Assembly (NCBI GenBank): GCA_002077065.1
Contig: NAJO01000039.1
Location: 248,001 to 312,000, forward strand
DNA from: Cryoendolithus antarcticus
Taxonomy: Eukaryota > Ascomycota > Dothideomycetes > Cladosporiales > Cladosporiaceae
Reading direction: 5' to 3'
Length of the DNA stretch: 64,000 nucleotides
The position numbers and the translations under genes were made by a program. Below, piece by piece: positions 54,195 to 64,000 of the stretch (position 1 is the first letter of the stretch; every line of letters begins with the position of its first letter). The notes beneath the pieces were generated by a model. That model searched no databases and had not been told where the DNA came from. It was given only the letters and a program-made list of their open reading frames with translations.

Positions 54195-54800
54195 TCAAGA
54201 AGCTGTGAGCAACAGTGGACTCGAGCCAACTAACGGTGTCTTGACCCAGAGCTTATCTTTTATTTGTCTGAACGCCTGTACAATTATGAGCCAGATGTCC
54301 CGCCCTAGGCCTCGTTCCATGAGCAGATGAGCAGTTTGCGTCCCGTTCGCGTCCGTGATACAGAGAGCCAACGGAAGAATGGTGTGATTGGTCGTCTCGA
54401 GGGCTTGCTCTGACCATGCAGTAGTGTTGAACATTGATCGCACATGGTTGCCGCCTGTAATTTTGTCGCGAGTAGCGTCATTAGCGACGAAGTAGACGTT
54501 AACGGGTTCCAGGTGCGTGCACGCCGGATGTTTGGATGACTGGTCAGCGGATGTGGCGACTTGAGAGCCACTGCTGCTCGGATTGGAGACAGGAGCTGGC
54601 TTGAGCACGGGAGCTGCTGGAGAATCCCGCGAGTGCAGAGTCGAGGCGGCTTGCCCTCGGAAATGCTGGCGATGGGCATCACTGGCAGCCCAGAGGAACT
54701 GGGATCTTGTGTTTTCCAGTAGTTGAATCCCCGTGGGGAGTGCGATGGTTTCATAGATGAGTAGATACAAGACCGCAAGCGACTTGGTACAAAGAAGCAT
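54195..54800 (-). CDS. secreted protein head of the Pro-rich locus
   Basis: From the ATG at 54800 the frame reads MLLCTKSLAVLYLLIYETIA followed by LPTG, a good signal peptide with cleavage near residue 20. The mature part is about 180 residues with Ser/Pro-rich sequence, then VNVYFVANDATRDKITGGNH, SMFNTTAWSEQALETTNHTI and LMERGLGRDIWLIIVQAFRQ. I recognise no family. It stops at 54195-54197. The Pro-rich frame overlaps its last 15 codons in another phase, so the two are probably parts of one gene split by an intron or an indel. ATG codons further upstream add a hydrophilic lead that would bury the signal peptide, so 54800 is preferred. Confidence 0.5.
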   Translation of the reverse strand: MLLCTKSLAVLYLLIYETIALPTGIQLLENTRSQFLWAASDAHRQHFRGQAASTLHSRDSPAAPVLKPAPVSNPSSSGSQVATSADQSSKHPACTHLEPVNVYFVANDATRDKITGGNHVRSMFNTTAWSEQALETTNHTILPLALCITDANGTQTAHLLMERGLGRDIWLIIVQAFRQIKDKLWVKTPLVGSSPLLLTAS

Positions 54801-57800
54801 CGTTGCGGGAGTGGAGACGTGGCGGTATGGATCTGAGGACTGGAATAGTGGAGCGAAAGTATGATCGCGGCACTGAGTAGCGAGGGTCTTGGGGAAAAAG
54901 CTCAGCCAAATTGTGTTGTAGGTACGTGGAAGCGTTTGAGAACGCAAAAGATCAAGAGAACGACGGGAAGGAAAGTACATGCATAGAATTCACCTTTGCA
55001 GTGGAGGAGTAGGTGAGATATTTACTTTTGCGTCGACCATGGATGTTGCGACCTTCGACTCTCCTTGAACATGCGCTGCTCATGGAATTTCACCTCTGGG
55101 ATGGCTGCACTCATACGCCAACGCATGGCCGTGCGCTTGGTCCGCGCTAGATTCTTCGAGTTGATGGCTGCCCATCTTCGATCGTAACGCACGGCGAAAG
55201 AGAGCACAGATAGCCGCGAGCTGCCTGTCAACAGGTCGATGGAAGTACCACCGCTGAGCATACTGTGAGTTTGAGCATTGATCTCTGGGTGACAGTCAGA
55301 GAAAGTCTTCTCCTGGGGTGAACAACGCGGATTTTTGTTCTTGGGCAGCCGGAGTGATCTTCAAGTAAAGCGGATCAATGATCGTCCGAATTCCGAAAGT
55401 CAGCACCGAGTAAGGAATGCTGGTCGTCTTCCGGCACTGCAAACATTTCTGAGCTACCATCAATTCACTCCCCTATCGAGGATGGACATATCACGACTTC
55501 CACCTAGGAAGCGTGCAGCGAACTTTGAAAGTCCGTTGAGCATTGCGGACAACCCAATACACCTCCAAAAATGCGATATTACCGCGACGACTCCGCTCCC
55601 GAACCTGATGCAATCACGAATCCGCTCGGATCATTCCCATACTACCAAGGACATATGATTGTCTATACTCTGCGGCGAGGTTGGAGCATGTGAGCGATCC
55701 TGGCGCACGCTGTATTTTGTTTCTGTGGACATCCCCATCGTCAGCGCTGCCTGCCTCCCTGGATGAAGGATTCAGCATTCGCAAGATGACTCTCAAGTCA
55801 AGATCAGAACGGCTGGAGCCCTAGACGTGTATACAATTGAACGTGAACAAGTCCGCTCCTCAAAACCGCCCCTGGTTGGGAGCTCTACCTTGACGTGGCC
55901 TGCGGGAGTGGCTCTCTTGCGCTGGACTATACATGCTCAGCAGTGTCAGAAGTTGAATACTTCCTGGGCGCCATGCAGGGCAGTAATGTTTAGTGTCCGA
56001 AATCGGACTCACAGTCAAATATTGGACCCTCTGCGATCGCCCGTCTCCTGTCCACAGAGCTGATCCGGCCCCCACGTTCACCGCCTTGCCTCATTTAGAT
56101 CAACAGGGTATTGTGGAAGCTGCCATCCTGTGTGTCTTGACACGTTCATGATCAGCTCGGCAGCAGTACGACTTGCGAGAGCTGATGGGTCAAGATTTCT
56201 ACCGACATCGTTGATAGCAACAAGCTATAAGCCATCATGTCATTGTTCCAAAGCCTTATCGCGAGCGGGAAATCGAGTATGTATCGCTCTGTACAGTTGT
56301 CACACACAGACAATTTAGCGCCTGTAGAAGATCTCATTCTCAGTTGCGCTTGCAGTCGGAACAATCGATCTGACGCCAGGTCCATGGCAATATTGATGTC
56401 CATCAGACATTGTCCGGCGCGCTCAGCAGCACATGCTGTGTGCGTGGCTGTGCTCCTACCTCTTGGTATGGATCCAACCTCTCACTGCATTTACTGACTC
56501 GTACTTTACAGGCTCCCTCAAGCAACACAAGCATAATTGAGACACAAGGCAGTTGCAGTCCAGGCGCGCACCTGTACTACATGTACCTCATACAATCCAC
56601 GTTATCATGGCTTGCATCATTACACAATACTCAGCTCAGCAGACGTACGACTGTCGTGCGTATGAATCGTGCATCTCGAAAGTCCGATCTTTTGGCCCCA
56701 ATTGTAAGTGCGGAAAAGCTGAACCTTAATATTCTCAGCTATCTCAAGGGCCATTCAGATCCACTGCATGTTCAGCTTGCATAACAAGCGTTGCCGCCAC
56801 GCGACGCTTCACGCGTGCTCTACCGTTTTTCCGCAGCGCTCTGCCACGTTTGATCTCGACTTCGCTCAGCTAGGCTCGCTCTGGCGAGAATGATCGACGC
56901 TGCACCGGCAGATCCTTGCAGTAGGGACACCCAGACTGCTGGTCTTGGTGGCTGAAGCCTGGGCCAGTACCTGCAAGATCATGGGAGAGACTGGACCGGG
57001 CCGCTCTGGGTCTCTGTCCATATATGTAAATCTGGGTGTGTTCCCATTTGCTGACTGTCGAACTGGGACTTCTTACACCGCTGTTTGACCACTACCTAGG
57101 TGGGCTACGAGTAACCTCGAGTGTTTGCATGCGCCTCAGGCATCATATGTATGCGGTGTATGTCTCAGCCTCGTTCGTGTCTTCCCACCAATGAGTCGCG
57201 TTCCCTGTCATGCAAGCACGGTACGGACGCAGAGATGCATGTTCCGTCCCGTCAGCTTCCAGTGCGCTGGCATCATGGTTTGCTAGAAGGTAAACCAGCA
57301 CCTTCATCATCCCGTCAACCATCATCGAACTCTCTACAAGTCGTTGGGCTGAGGAAAGAGCATTTGCGCTATCACATGGCGTGATACGACCACTCTGACC
57401 AGCGTCAATGTTGAACGACGGAGTAGCACCGGACTGCGAGTAGCTAGTTTCGAGATCAATGGCGTTCGTCACTCACGTTTAAGGCATGATCGCGATGGGA
57501 CAAATATATGTATGTGAGTGCCAATTTGGTGGCTAACAAGATCCCGGCGCATCTGGCCAGTGATTTCACAATCCTGGGTGCGTGCTGTGGGGCCTTCCTC
57601 GATGCGCGCAGGCTGCACTGGGGGGCTAGTCACACAAGGCTGTTCGAGGCTGTCTGCCCGCGCGGGCGAGTAGATAAAGCCGGACTGGTCCATCAGTACG
57701 ACATTCGTGATATCTCTCCCGGAGACTAGACCTTCAGTATTTCCGCCGTTTGCAGACCTTTGTGCTGGTATCCCCATGGGCCGTTGACATCACTGACATA

Positions 57801-57804
57801 TATC
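54801..57804. other. 3-kb region without a recognisable gene
   Basis: Between the Pro-rich locus (minus) and the wall protein gene (plus). The first few hundred bases are presumed promoter of the Pro-rich locus. Short open frames exist on both strands but none has a convincing start with domain-like sequence. GC content drops visibly in parts (55300-56800) relative to the neighbouring genes. No tRNA, terminal repeat or transposase sequence was seen. It could hold a decayed gene or repeat, or a non-coding transcript. Confidence 0.4.
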
Positions 57805-60800
57805 ATGATGGCGGCCCATTGGGTGGCTGTATTGTCGCTTTTGCTTAATGTTGTTACTGCTGACAGCACGTTGCACCCAAGTAAGTGTAACTTGGTCCCA
57901 GGTAAAAGTCGTTGCTCACGCATACGCTCTCTAGATCCAACAGTCACTTCTCCTACTACAGCCCTAATTGGAGATTTCATTGCACACGGTCTCGGTGCAA
58001 ATGTGGACAGTGAGACTATCACGTCGACGACATCGTCCACTTCCAGTATCACACTGGCAATCTCGACACTGACTTCGTCATCTGCGAGCACTGCGTTCAC
58101 AGTCAGCTCATCTTCGAGCATCTCCACGCCTCTATCCCTATCTACACTCTCTACGCTGCCCGCGGTGTCGGCATCCATGCCAACCAGCGGCGTGCCCCAG
58201 AACTCGACGGCACTCGCTACCCAGACCGTAACGGCGATCCTAGGATCAGCATTACCGTTTCCTGCGAACGGCACTACTGTTTCGAACACCACAAGCAGTC
58301 CACTCTCGCAGTGCTTCGACGACATACAGTCGTGGTCGTCCGCATCGTCCCTCTGGTTTACGGCTACTGGTAGTGCTCAAGTCTCAACATCCGTGTCGGA
58401 GACGACATACACCATACCAAGTACGATCGCGTATCCTTCTGGCCCATATACTACTCTCTGCGATGGTCATGCGCGTATTAGCGGCAAATATACCACATTA
58501 TACCTCACGAGTGTCCTGTCGGAGGCCATAACGATCTCGCCAAACTATACCTCTCCGCGGCCAAATTGCGGGCTAAATGTCGCTCAGTGTTCGGAGTTCT
58601 GGACAAGCCATTCGTCTTGTTACAGTAGTAGCGTCCATTTTCTGCGAATAGGTCAGCCTGTCACCTCTGGGCCATGCGCTGCCGTGCTAGGATCCACTCT
58701 TTGCCCGAATCCAGTCTATGCAACCGCCTCTTGGGGCTTCTGTGCCGTACAGGTGGATGGCGTGCGGCTGCATTACTGGCCGGTGAGTACCGTGAACGGC
58801 GATCTGTGCAACCGCACGGGAACTACTATCAAACCGACAGGTCCAGCACCTACAGCAATCGTCCGCGGTCTGACGATTACCTCGCCCACGATTGCTGTGG
58901 AGATTGATTCCCTCAGTCTGTACGTGGAGCATAGGTCACAGTACCAGAATGTTACACAATCGCTATTCAATGCTATTGTCACTTTGCCCGAAGATCAGCT
59001 ATACAGTGGTATACCTGCGCCGCATGTCGTCTTGGACCATATTTCATTCAACTACAATGATCTCAATCCTGGTCAAGTCCCTTGGTCGGCCTGGACTCGT
59101 CAGGGACTCTGGGTGCAGCTCTGTAATGGATATGAGCTGACTCGGACCGACATCCCGCAGTTTTGTAACACGGTTTTCGGTACGCATGCGAAGATGAGTG
59201 CCTAGTCCGACGTGGTTAGTTGACAATTGGCGCTAGTGGACAACTACTCCCCTGTGCTGGCTTCAATGACCCAAGTCGCTGAGCTGGTTCCCGGCTGGGA
59301 CGGCTGCTCGCCTTTATTCGGCCTCTGGGATCCGCCCACTGCGCTAACCCCTGTTCAAAGCATCCTCGCTCCAAGCGCTGCACCTGCCGCCCCCAGCTCA
59401 ACAACTACCATTGCACAAAAAACATCGACACAGGCGCCTGTGGTTTTGTCCACTACTGCAGTGCCAGCCCAAGCACCTACATCCGCTGCCAATACTCCCA
59501 CTGCCGCTCCTGTACAGGCAACATCTAGCGCCGCAGCAGTCGTGCCAGCCAGCACTGCTACGAACGCCGATCCGCCCGGTCAGCCCATAGTATCATCCGA
59601 GCAGGCGCAGTCAAGCCAGCAACCGCAAGCAAATCCCAGCACGAATCCGGCACCACCGTCCATAGCTGCTCAGAGCACTCAGCCGTCCGCGCACCCGCAG
59701 CCTCAGAGTAGTGTCACACTAGTCGCCGGCAGCACACTTGCGCCGGGATCCTCGGCGGTGGTGGTGGGCAGCACTACTTTCACTGCCCTACCAGGCACGT
59801 CCGGAGTTGCCGTTATTGCTGGCGGCACCACCTCCACCATCGTACCTGTGGCTACCAGCAGCGCTGCCCCTGCCGTCGGTGTCAGTCCGTCTGTAATAGA
59901 AGCCCACCCTGCTACTGCAAGCAGCGCCACTGTCGTTGCAGGCCAGACGCTCGCTGCAGGATCATCAGCTGTAGTGGTGGGAAGCACGACGTTCTCAGCA
60001 TTGCCATCCGGATCCGGAGTCGCAGTCGTTGTCAACGGGCAAACTTCTACAGTCGTGCCCACGACCGCTGGCAGTGGGACTGACCCATCCGTGGTAGCTG
60101 TTGAATCGGGTGGTGCCGCTGCAAGCAGTGCGACAGTCATCGCCGGCCAAACACTGGCTGCAGGATCATCGGCTATAGTAGTCGGGAGCACGACGTTCTC
60201 GGCTTTGCCTTCTGGTTCTGGCGTAGCCGTCGTGGCAAATGGTCAAACATCGACAATTGCACCTAGCAGTGCGGCAAGTGGTGCTGCTGCAAACGCGGCT
60301 GGACCATCTGTAGTAGCTGTCAGCTCGAATGCAGCTGGCGCCAGTAGCGCCACAGTCATCGCTGGTCAGACACTCGCAGCAGGCTCCTCAGCCGTGATTG
60401 TCGGCTCAACGACATTCACAGCTCTGCCGAGCGGGTCAGGTGTGGCAGTCATTGCGAATGGTCAGACGTCTACTATTGCCGCCTCAGCCATCGCAACTGC
60501 AACTGGCTCAAACAATGCGTTACCGTCCGTCGTGGCGGCGGGCTCAAGCGGGTCCGGCTCCAGTAGTGTGACTGTGGTCAATGGACAAATCCTCTCTGCA
60601 GGATCGTCAGCCGTAGTTGTGGGCTCAACTACATTCACGGCATTGCCTGGAAGCTCAGGAGTCGAAGTCATCGCCAATGGCAAGAGATCCACGATTCTAC
60701 CATCTACCGCCGGGAACCCAGCCGGCATACTTCCCTCAGTCGTTACCGTTGGCCCTTCAGGCTCCGCGGTGTTTACGGTCGCTTTACCGCGATCTTCCGC

Positions 60801-61719
60801 TGGATCTGGTCCAGTGACTATAGCAGATGGCCAAGTCATCACTGTTGCGCCTGCAGCAGCTTCGTCGACTGTCATCACCGTTGCGGGTGCGAATGGACCA
60901 CTGACACTGACACTAAACCCAAGGGCAGTGGCTATCAGTGGCCAAACGCTCTCTGCCGGTCAAAGTGTGACCATCGGAGGCGATGTCTTCTCTGTCAACT
61001 CTGCAGGCCAAGTATTAGACGTGCAGTCAGACACTATCGCTACTGGCAATGTCCCTGGAGTCATGATCGTAGATGGCACGATTCTGCAAGCTGCTCACGC
61101 TGCCCAGACGATCAATGGAGAGGTTTTCAGCGTGGATCCGAAGGGCAACTTGCTGCTAATCGCTGGCTCGAAGACACTCACCGTCTCGCCTGAGGACAGC
61201 GCGATGGTTGTGGACGGTACCACAATTGTCAGAGGCTCGGGCCCTGTGACTGTAGGAGGGGAAGTCTTCAGTGTGAACGCCCAAGGCCAGCTCATCGCAG
61301 TCTCGACTTCCACGATCGCCCACCTACCGTTAGCCAGTGCGATCGTAGTCGATGGCACAACACTATCCGCTGGTGGGGAAGCGAAGACGATCGACGGAGT
61401 TGTCTTCTCTGTGACGCCCGATGGTCATCTCGTGCAGGTCTTGGGAGACGATGATCCAACAGCGGGACTGGCAGGTATGATAGCGAGCATTGTCGGAGGG
61501 GCCAGCGCCATGAAGGACGGATTGTCAACTTTCCAAGCTACGAGCACGGGGGTTGATCCGACGCTCGTCACGAGCGCGGTAGCCAGTCCAGGATCTGGCA
61601 GCAGTACGGGTCAGGGTGGGAGCACACCGACGAGTACGCACAGCGGAGCAGATATGATGATCTGGCATGCAGGATGGTGGTGTGTTATTGCGGCGGCTGC
61701 TGTTGCGCTGTACTTGTGA
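57805..61719 (+). CDS. GPI-anchored, repeat-rich cell-wall protein
   Basis: Three exons, 57805-57880, 57935-59179 and 59237-61719, give 1267 residues. A signal peptide (MMAAHWVAVLSLLLNVVTAD) leads into a Ser/Thr-rich stalk. Next is a Cys-containing domain at about residues 170-480 with CTIHGG-like CAVQVDGVRLHYWPVST, GDLCNRTGTT and LDHISFNYNDLNPGQVPWSA. It closes over the second splice with NYSPVLASMTQVAELVPGWD and CSPLFGLWDPPTALTP; this block recurs in many secreted fungal proteins. Then come five tandem repeats of 68-73 residues and four shorter VDGT/VFSV repeats. The C-terminus ends in a hydrophobic tail (WHAGWWCVIAAAAVALYL) after small residues, fitting GPI anchoring. The second splice repairs what otherwise looks like two genes: a stop at 59203, then an ATG-less frame. 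Likely a surface or adhesion protein; no ligand is known. Confidence 0.85.
59707..60780 (+). repeat. five tandem repeats in the wall protein
   Basis: Units start at about 59707, 59920, 60124, 60343 and 60562 and are 204-219 nt long. Each encodes SS-x-T-V-x-x-G-Q-x-L-x-A-GSSAVVVGSTTF, then a-LP-x-x-SGV-x-V-x-x-NG-x-x-ST, and a variable Ala/Ser-rich linker ending PSVV. The cores are nearly identical in protein but differ at third positions, so the array is not very recent. Four weaker units (TLSAG, V/I-x-G-x-VFSV) follow to about 61440. Confidence 0.85.
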
Positions 61720-61797
61720 GCGATGTCATTTTGCATCTGCTGTTCACTTTAGACTTCATCATGTACATATATACACACGCACAGAGGCGTCGTAGTA

Positions 61798-63699
61798 CTA
61801 CCTCTTTGGCTTGTCTCTCTTCTTCGCTTCTGAACTCGCGGCAGACTCCAATTCAGCTGCTGCAACGTCTCCAGCAGGCAGTTCGTACACAGTCGTGGCA
61901 ACTCGTGACTTGTGTTTGTCTCCAGCCGACAGCTCTGCTCGCCAGGACCTTTCCGAAACTTGCAGTTCGGAGTAGCCGTACTTATCGATAGCTGGTAACT
62001 CTGGTCGGAACGTATCTGAGCCCAGCATCTCATGACGAGGCATGCCGTCGGCACCAGCCGGCTTTTCGAAGTGTCGCAACCCATCGATACCCGCTGGCTT
62101 CTCGTGTATGCCTGCATTGCCATCATACAAATGCGCGTGCACATCCGCCTGTCCAGCCGCGGGTTGCGCCATGTTCGATGCGCGACGTCTTCGTATCCAC
62201 AAAAACAAGGCGATGAGTAGTAGAGAGATGATTACGGCTGCGCCAACAACGACTCCAGCAATAGGTCCCTTGCTCAGTTTCGCCTTCTTCAGAAACACAA
62301 ATCCGGGAGGCAAGATGGCCTCCAGCTTCTGCAGGCCGCTGGCTGGGAAGGCTGCTTGGGCAACGGTGAAGTTTTTGCGCTCATAGTCGGCAATCACGTA
62401 CGCCTCTTGTAGGAACACTCGGCCCAGAGTGTACTGTGTGCTATTCTGAGCCCGCTTCAGCGGAAAGTAGGGCTCACTCGTGTACCCTACCGTCATATTG
62501 AGGTCAAACGCCGCGTATGGCATAGTGATTTTCGTCGTATTGCCACCAGAAGTCCCCGAACCGAGCGTGAGTGTGAAGCTCGGGTTTTGAGCACGCAGAT
62601 TGGCGTGTGTAGTGCTGTTCAGGATGTACAGCTCTGACGTCTCGTTCCAGACCAACCCGAAAGCCTGCTCGAAAGCTTGACATACGTCGAGAGGAAGCCA
62701 CCTATGTGCCGGTCAATGTCTGCCATGATAATGTGCAAGAGTGAGCCAGTGCTCACATTGGCGCTACCATCGAGTCAATGAACGTATATATGCCATTGGT
62801 CATTAGTGGCACGCTGCCGAGGGTATCGTAAGCAATCGACTGCAGCCCGACGAGCAGATCACGCGACTGGTCGGCCCAGAAAGGTAGCGAGATGCCGGTG
62901 CCCCCAATCCGATCCGCATCGTATCCGCCGAATGTCAAGCTGCCGAACATTGGAGGCTCCTTGTAGGCTGCGCCGGCAGTATAGCCCCACGACGTGCTCG
63001 GAATGTGGGTGGAGTTCCGGAGACGAGTGAGGAGACTCGGGATCGGGCTATTGTAGGACGTGAAGTTGATCGGTAATGGGCTGAGACCCAATGAGCCCAG
63101 CCAAACTGCGTCGATGAATGATCAACGATCTACAACACCTGCGAGGTCTCCAGCACAAAACTTACAGTCATTCGTTGCAATGCCCGCGATGATTTGGTCA
63201 GTGAAGTTTGGAAGTCCAGATCCTTCCGACCCCAGCTGGAGAGTGTCAAAGCCATAGTATGCATTGCCGGTCAGACCCAGCTTCGACTCCTCGTATGTGT
63301 CAAGCTGGTACAGCCCATGATTGTCGAGTCGATCGGTAGACCAAGAAGTCGACTCGTTTCTAGTAAACACATTGCCACGAGTGTCTTCGCAGCCTCGAAG
63401 GCCGGGATTGGCTAAAGAGCATCCTTCGGAGAGCACCACCCAAGTTGCATCGCCGGCTGTCACAGAAGTCCCTGGCAGCAGACGGACTCGCTGACTTGGA
63501 CTCCCCACTGAAACGTGGAAGGACGACCATTGCCCATCATTGCCGTCCCTGACACATCTTTAGTCCAGCATCTCATTTCTCAGAGCAAGGCCTCGTACCA
63601 ATACTGGCTTGGTGGAAACGATAGTGGTGGTGCATGGCCTTCGCCGAGCGAAGCTGCTGCCATCAGTAGAGCATACGCTAGCAAGATCGCAGGCTGCAT
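61798..63699 (-). CDS. membrane-anchored aspartic-protease-like protein (first Asp missing)
   Basis: Pepsin-fold (A1 family) protein. Four exons, 63699-63599, 63548-63166, 63105-62757 and 62701-61798, give 578 residues in consistent phase. A signal peptide (MQPAILLAYALLMAAASLGE) precedes PPSQYWDGNDGQWSSFHVSV. The first lobe has TSVTAGDATWVVLSEGC where pepsins have D-T-G-S-S-x-x-W-V-x-S-x-x-C: the Trp and Cys remain, but the catalytic DTG is absent. The second lobe keeps GIYTFIDSMVAPMWLP, i.e. D-S in place of the second D-T/S-G. Other fold motifs are STSWGYTAGA, GSLTFGGYDADRI and YTLGRVFLQEAYVIADYERK. A helix (GPIAGVVVGAAVIISLLLIA) then leads to a cytosolic tail of about 120 residues. It is therefore probably not a working protease, perhaps a sensor or binding protein. 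It converges on the wall protein gene, 78 bp apart. Confidence 0.85.
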
Positions 63700-64000
63700 A
63701 CTGATGTCGGACATGGCTTATGGGAGCTGTGTGCGACGAAAGACACGAGCTAAACGCGTGCTGATGGAGATACGACAATGTCAAGACATTGCGAAAGATG
63801 CTTGAGCAGTATCGCGGCCCTGCGTGGACTTCGACGGTTCCGCAATCGCTAACCTACTAACAGGTACCGGGCGCCTACATGTTACATGCGTATGGCGTCG
63901 ATAGGCCATAGACCAGCACCCTGCATCAGGACGGTCTTCCGGCAGGTCTGGCCGGGCAGATGCATATCGCGCTTCTGCGTGACTGCGGGTAGCTGCATCA
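63700..64000. other. right-edge region
   Basis: About 300 bp upstream of the aspartic-protease-like gene, presumably its promoter. No other gene can be supported before the window ends. Confidence 0.4.

Noticed and set aside
59700..60800. Regularly spaced repeats as a CRISPR-like array
   Set aside because: The repeats are in-frame protein repeats of about 210 nt in a eukaryotic gene, with synonymous differences.
59703..60878. Minus-strand frames of 162 and 138 codons with repeated sequence
   Set aside because: They only mirror the tandem repeats of the wall protein on the opposite strand.

Overview
The window is nuclear DNA of a filamentous ascomycete. The genes are separated by short intergenic stretches and carry 0-4 introns of about 46-75 nt with GT-AG ends and CTRAC-like branch points. 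Core genes (NADH glutamate synthase GLT1, H2A.Z chaperone CHZ1, CTF4/Mcl1, coproporphyrinogen oxidase HEM13, NCE101, Mediator MED6, an MTQ1/HemK-type methyltransferase) sit among fungus-specific families (DUF7918, DUF2011, GPI-anchored wall protein, membrane aspartic-protease-like protein). The style fits Dothideomycetes best. That placement is inference; no marker gene here fixes it.

Layout. 1-12 kb: 5' part of an MFS sugar transporter, a small single-pass membrane protein, then GLT1 (three exons, minus strand) and about 2.4 kb without a gene. 12-17 kb: CHZ1 and CTF4 face away from each other, followed by a low-complexity Tyr/Gly/Asn-rich protein. 17-23 kb: two DUF7918 genes in tandem (minus), a DUF2011 gene (plus) and a cupin gene (minus). 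23-32 kb: an amino acid permease, a long ankyrin locus interrupted by stops, an F-box-like protein and a WW-domain protein. 32-43 kb: a TauD-type dioxygenase, two more DUF7918-like genes in tandem (plus), and an intronless 1297-residue Myb/WD40/Cys-rich protein. 43-50 kb: NCE101 and HEM13 share a promoter region; then an APC-superfamily permease, MED6 and the methyltransferase. 50-55 kb: a large Pro-rich locus, probably secreted, in broken frames. 55-57.8 kb: no recognisable gene. 57.8-63.7 kb: a large repeat-rich wall protein converging on a membrane-anchored aspartic-protease-like gene that lacks the first catalytic Asp.

The most striking pattern is that long, protein-like open frames in the accessory genes (one DUF7918 copy of each tandem pair, the ankyrin locus, the Pro-rich locus) are cut by single in-frame stops or frame changes, while every core gene reads cleanly through up to 2142 codons. 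In both tandem pairs one copy is intact and its neighbour carries an internal TGA where the intact copy has a sense codon. This points to birth-and-decay of duplicated accessory genes (or, less likely, stop-codon readthrough) rather than poor sequence. Other points are a predicted 7-nt microexon in CHZ1, a GC-AG intron in a DUF7918 gene, and a mitochondrial-type leader plus membrane helix on HEM13.
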